Shown here: positions 60,995 to 64,000 of the stretch, piece after piece
How positions within the stretch are numbered: position 1 is the first letter of the stretch
Layout: each line of letters starts with the position of its first letter
Source of the DNA: Solidesulfovibrio carbinoliphilus subsp. oakridgensis
GTDB lineage: Bacteria; Desulfobacterota; Desulfovibrionia; Desulfovibrionales; Desulfovibrionaceae
Direction: 5' to 3'
Length of the DNA: 64,000 nucleotides
Assembly: GCF_000177215.2 (NCBI RefSeq)
Contig: NZ_CM001368.1
Coordinates: 2,865,001-2,929,000 of the forward strand
The notes under the pieces: model-generated
The model's input: the letters and a program-made list of their open reading frames with translations, nothing else
Databases searched by the model: none
Told to the model about the DNA's origin: nothing
Position numbers and translations under genes: made by a program

Positions 60995-61309
60995 GTGGCC
61001 GAGACCATCGACGATTTGACCGTCAACTACGAAGAAGACGGCGTGATGCTGACCAAGGAGCTCGACAAGGTGATCCTGACGCGCGGCGCCTGGACCACCA
61101 TCCTCTTCCGGTTCGTCCAGTGGGACCCCAAGAAGGAGGCCTACGGACCGGACCGTTACGCCATCCGGCGCTACAAGAAATCCGGGGACACCTACCGGGT
61201 CCAGTCCAAGTTCGCCATCTCCAGCCGGGACCAGGCCAAAAAGATCATCGACGCCCTGGCCGGCTGGATCGAGGCGCCCGATGGCGAGGCGCCCGAAGGC
61301 CAGGCGTGA
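60995..61309 (+). CDS. Conserved-looking small protein of unknown function, 104 aa
   Basis: GTG 60995 has a GAGGTG box 8 nt upstream. The protein contains a YEEDGVMLTKELDKVILTRG start, a WTTILFRFVQWDPKKEAY centre with a Trp-rich strand, and KFAISSRDQAKKIIDALAGW near the end, a mixed alpha/beta pattern. No cysteines and no signal are present. It lies 8 nt after the thioesterase and overlaps the moaD-like gene (GTGA), so it belongs to this operon. Its function is unknown; a link to the sulfur-carrier system is a guess from position. Confidence 0.65.
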   Translation: MAETIDDLTVNYEEDGVMLTKELDKVILTRGAWTTILFRFVQWDPKKEAYGPDRYAIRRYKKSGDTYRVQSKFAISSRDQAKKIIDALAGWIEAPDGEAPEGQA

Positions 61310-61542
61310 GCCAATCCGTTGCCGTGACCGTGCGGGCCCTGGCCACCCTGGCCCGCCACGCCCCGCCGGACGGGAGGCTTGTCCTGCCGGCCGGGGCCAC
61401 GGCCGGGGATGCGGCCGCGCTGCTCGGGCTCGACTGGGCGGCCATCGGCACGGTGCTGGTCGACGGCCGGCCGGCGGACCAAAATACCCGCCTTGGGCCG
61501 GGCGACACCGTCTCCTTCGTGCCCCCCATCACCGGCGGGTAG
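61306..61542 (+). CDS. MoaD/ThiS-type ubiquitin-like sulfur carrier
   Basis: A 78-residue beta-grasp protein with the C-terminal Gly-Gly (FVPPITGG) that is adenylated and thiolated in MoaD/ThiS proteins. GTG 61306 overlaps the previous stop. The next gene, 38 nt away, is an E1-like enzyme that would activate the Gly-Gly terminus. Such pairs feed sulfur to molybdopterin, thiamine or tungsten-enzyme cofactors. Confidence 0.88.
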   Translation: MSQSVAVTVRALATLARHAPPDGRLVLPAGATAGDAAALLGLDWAAIGTVLVDGRPADQNTRLGPGDTVSFVPPITGG

Positions 61543-61580
61543 GGGGCGGACCGGCCGCGACCAAAGGGGAGGATCGGGGC

Positions 61581-62465
61581 ATGAACCAGGATCGTCTGGG
61601 CGAGGCCGTCACGGCCGCCGCCTGCCAGGGGACCTTTCCGGACGGGAAGCCGGGCCTTTTTCTGACCGCCGAGGCCGTGTGCGGACTGGCCGCCACCCTT
61701 GGGCTGCCGGCCCGCCAGGTGGAGATGGCGGCCCTTGGCGCCGGGGTCTGCCCCCTGCGCTACGCCCGCAACCTCCACGCCTTTTCCCTGGCCGAGCAGG
61801 CCCGGCTGCTCGCTTCCAAGGCGGGGCTGGTGGGCCTTGGCGGCCTTGGCGGCGGGCTGCTCGAAAACCTGGTCCGGGCCGGGGTCGGCGCCATTGCGGC
61901 GGCCGACGGCGACGTGTTCGAGGAGACCAACTTGAACCGCCAGCTCCTCGCCGACGTATCGGCCCTGGGCGCGCCAAAGGCCGTGGTGGCCGCCGCCCGG
62001 GCGGCGGCCGTCAATCCGTCGGTCGATTTCACGGCCCACGCCGGCTTCCTGGACGGCCCCGGCATGCTGGCCCTCCTTGACGGCGCGGACGTGGCCGTGG
62101 ACGCCCTGGGAGGCCTGGCCGACCGGCCGGCCCTGGCGGCGGCCGCCCGCAGCCGCGGCATCCCGCTGGTGACCGGGGCCGTGGCCGGCTACACCGGCAT
62201 CGTGGCCACGGTCCTGCCCGGGGCCGCCTCGCCCCTGGACCTTTTCGCCGGGTCGGCCAGGGGCCGGTCGGCCGAGGACACGCTCGGCTGCCCGTCGGCG
62301 GCGGTCATGGCCGTGGCCGCGCTCCAGGCGGCCGAGGTGGTGCGCCTGCTGGCCGGCCGCGCCCCGGCCCTGGCCGGCAAGGCCCTGGTGGCCGACTTCG
62401 AGACCATGCGCTTTGACACCATCGTCCTGGCCGCCCCTGGTGACACGGCGGGGCGGACGCGCTAA
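61581..62465 (+). CDS. E1-like ThiF/HesA family adenylyltransferase
   Basis: A 294-residue enzyme. The N-terminal 85 residues (VEMAALGAGVCPLRYARNLHAFSLAEQARLL) are of the HesA type. The nucleotide-binding motif is GLVGLGGLGGG. FEETNLNRQLLADVSALGAPKA holds the Asn/Arg residues that bind ATP. The two CxxC zinc pairs of MoeB/ThiF are not present. It probably adenylates the Gly-Gly end of the small protein encoded just upstream. ATG 61581 has a GGGGAGGA box. Confidence 0.87.
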   Translation: MNQDRLGEAVTAAACQGTFPDGKPGLFLTAEAVCGLAATLGLPARQVEMAALGAGVCPLRYARNLHAFSLAEQARLLASKAGLVGLGGLGGGLLENLVRAGVGAIAAADGDVFEETNLNRQLLADVSALGAPKAVVAAARAAAVNPSVDFTAHAGFLDGPGMLALLDGADVAVDALGGLADRPALAAAARSRGIPLVTGAVAGYTGIVATVLPGAASPLDLFAGSARGRSAEDTLGCPSAAVMAVAALQAAEVVRLLAGRAPALAGKALVADFETMRFDTIVLAAPGDTAGRTR

Positions 62466-62510
62466 AAGGCGTCAAGGCGCGGCTTTTTTCCGGCCGCCCA
62501 AGGACGCCAC

Positions 62511-63788
62511 ATGACTCTCAAATCGGACTGCTGTCTCCTGGCCACCCCGCTGCTGCTGACGGGGTTCGCGCTCGGGGAGCGCCTGCAAAACATCATCGGT
62601 TCGGCCCCGCCGGCGGTCCGCGTGGCCATTGCCGACCTCATGCTGTCGATCAAGACCTCGCTCGACGTTCTGCCCGTCCTGCCCAGCCTGGCCGCGCCGG
62701 AGACCCCGGTCACGGACTGGGAGTCCATGCTGACGGCGCTCACCTCGGTGCGCCGGGAGCTCGACATCGTCAAGGCCCACAAGATCGAGGACCTGCGCCG
62801 GGCCAACCCGGGCTTCGTCCAGCTCGAATACCGGTTCGGCCTCCTTAAAAAGGCCCACGACAAGGCCAAGCTCATGCTCGAGATCCTCTACGAGCTGATA
62901 AACGCCGGCCAGGACTTCCAGGCCGCCGACGAGATCCTGGAGCAGAGCGCCGAGATCATGCTCAAGGAGCTCAAGGCCGACCTCTACGTCTGCCGCCTGC
63001 GCGACGACGAGGGCCAGTGGGTCAACATCGCGGCCAACACCCACACCGGCCGGGCCACCCCCATTTTCGTGCGGTTCATGGAAGAGACCCTGCCCTACCA
63101 TCCGGTCATGCGGTCCGTGGCCGACCCCGAGGCCCTCTTCGTGGTCTCCAACAACCTGCAAGGCCCGGAGCGCGGCGGCGAATCCATCGACTGCGTGCCC
63201 TACCTCGAAGGCTTCCGCTGCCGGCTGTCCTTTTTCCTGCGCGAACCCGACGGCAACGCCTTCGGGCTCATCATGCTCTATTCGAAAAAGCCCAAGTTCT
63301 TCGACCGCTACGAGGCCGATTTCCTGGCCGACTGCGCCCGGATCGTGTCCCTGACCGTGGGCCGGCGGCTGGAACTCGGCCGCGACGCCCTGGCCAAGGC
63401 GGCCGGCGGCATGGCCCATGTCGGCAACAACGTGCTGGCCATCATCAAGAACGGCGCGGAACTGATCCTGGAAGACTGCGAGGACTTTCTCGACAACGAG
63501 GACGAGATCGCAACGGGGCTCATAAACGAAGCCATGCAGCTCGTGCCCGGTCCCTGGCCGCCGCTGGCCCCGGCCGCCCTGCGCCACCTGTTCGGCCTGA
63601 CCGTCGAGCGGATGGAAGTCGAAAAAAAGATGCAGTATGTGAATCTGATCGTGGAAAACGTCAACCGCCTCAGACAGGCCATCGCCAACCTGCTCAAAGC
63701 CGTGGAAAATCCCATCCTCATGCCCTACATCGGCGGCGAGGAAGTCCTCGACCTCGAACCCGGGGAAGAGGACGGCGCGGCCTCCTGA
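62511..63788 (+). CDS. GAF-domain protein with histidine-kinase-like DHp segment but no ATPase domain
   Basis: A 425-residue cytoplasmic protein. A helical N-terminal part (about 1-135) contains LDIVKAHKIEDLRRANPGFV. A GAF-like sensor domain covers about 140-285 (ILEQSAEIMLKELKADLYVC ... CRLSFFLREPDGNAFGLIMLYS). Then comes GGMAHVGNNVLAIIKNGAELI, which resembles a DHp H-box with His303, and a long helical tail. The HATPase_c boxes (N, G1, G2) are absent, so it cannot be a self-sufficient kinase. The operon continues from the E1 gene. Confidence 0.7.
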   Translation: MTLKSDCCLLATPLLLTGFALGERLQNIIGSAPPAVRVAIADLMLSIKTSLDVLPVLPSLAAPETPVTDWESMLTALTSVRRELDIVKAHKIEDLRRANPGFVQLEYRFGLLKKAHDKAKLMLEILYELINAGQDFQAADEILEQSAEIMLKELKADLYVCRLRDDEGQWVNIAANTHTGRATPIFVRFMEETLPYHPVMRSVADPEALFVVSNNLQGPERGGESIDCVPYLEGFRCRLSFFLREPDGNAFGLIMLYSKKPKFFDRYEADFLADCARIVSLTVGRRLELGRDALAKAAGGMAHVGNNVLAIIKNGAELILEDCEDFLDNEDEIATGLINEAMQLVPGPWPPLAPAALRHLFGLTVERMEVEKKMQYVNLIVENVNRLRQAIANLLKAVENPILMPYIGGEEVLDLEPGEEDGAAS

Positions 63789-63874
63789 GGGCGGCCGACG
63801 AAGCCCGCCGGCCGGCCCGGCCCGTCCGAGCGGCCCGGCCGGCCGCCGGACGACGGTTGCGGCAGCGCCGCCGG

Positions 63875-64000
63875 CTATCCCGCGTGCACGTCCGGCAGGG
63901 CGCCTAGGGCCGCCTTGTCCACGGACAGGACCACCTGCCCATCCTCGTAGCGGCTGACCAGCCCGGCCGGGACCTGCACCTCGCGCGCGCCCCACAGATG
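63875..64000 (-). CDS. C-terminal part of a PRC-barrel domain protein, partial
   Basis: Only the last 41 residues are in the window; the start lies beyond the right edge. The ending LWGAREVQVPAGLVSRYEDG, then VVLSVDKAALGALPDV, matches the end of PRC-barrel domains, including the VxLSVDKxALxxLPD pattern. These beta-barrel domains bind RNA-processing or photosynthetic partners; the context is not visible. It converges on the GAF/DHp gene. Confidence 0.6.
   Translation of the reverse strand, partial: HLWGAREVQVPAGLVSRYEDGQVVLSVDKAALGALPDVHAG

Overview
The window is high-GC DNA whose gene content and order fit a Desulfovibrio-like sulfate reducer (Desulfovibrionaceae, possibly Solidesulfovibrio). 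Pointers are the flgB-flgC-fliE-fliF-fliG-fliH-fliI operon behind a sigma-54-type promoter, a stand-alone IMP cyclohydrolase, long-form HisG, a CbiK-type chelatase, and the translation cluster hisS/aspS/def/fmt/DUF116/rsmB. This assignment comes from recognised gene content only; no database search was possible.

Layout. 0-2 kb: the end of a HAD phosphatase gene, a glycerol-1-phosphate dehydrogenase-like gene and a small hypothetical gene. 2-7 kb: minus-strand envelope genes (EipA/DUF1134-like, SGNH hydrolase, AMIN protein), two small cytoplasmic genes and a secreted protein. 7-12 kb: a YefM-YoeB module with a TGTACA operator, an Lsa-type ABC-F gene behind a leader peptide and attenuator, hisI-hisG, a VapB-VapC module and rlmN. 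13-23 kb: a long minus-strand series (pyrB-pyrC, a CCA-transferase-like HD protein, oppB-oppC, recN, ftsE-ftsX, cbiK).

23-26 kb: a tRNA-Ala(GGC) gene followed by about 2.7 kb of mostly non-coding, partly AT-rich, repeat-bearing DNA holding one mgtC-like gene. It looks like a decayed island. 26-38 kb: accessory genes (EamA exporter, ThDP enzyme, glycosyltransferases, alpha/beta hydrolase, acyltransferase-like membrane protein, Cys-rich copper protein, two tandem Tat-exported aldo/keto reductases, Gdx-type SMR exporter). 38-50 kb: rsmB, DUF116, fmt, def, aspS, hisS, a methyltransferase, ilvD, a glycosyltransferase and IMP cyclohydrolase. 50-57 kb: a TPR protein divergent from the flagellar basal-body operon. 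57-64 kb: NmrA-like and MFS genes, then a co-directional run of lipoprotein, thioesterase, small protein, MoaD-like and E1-like genes, a GAF/DHp protein, and the end of a PRC-barrel gene.

The most distinctive non-coding content is a family of GC-rich structured intergenic repeats near 1.8-2.0, 12.8-13.2, 37.8, 38.3, 44.1, 46.4-46.7 and 49.6 kb. They share ends of the type GCCTCCGGCGGCC/GGCCGCCGGAGGC, strong terminator-like palindromes and, in two copies, a 73-nt hairpin. Other notable items are the attenuator upstream of the ABC-F gene, the degenerate copies of the tRNA-Ala anticodon arm, and the sigma-54 promoter with a dyad upstream of flgB.
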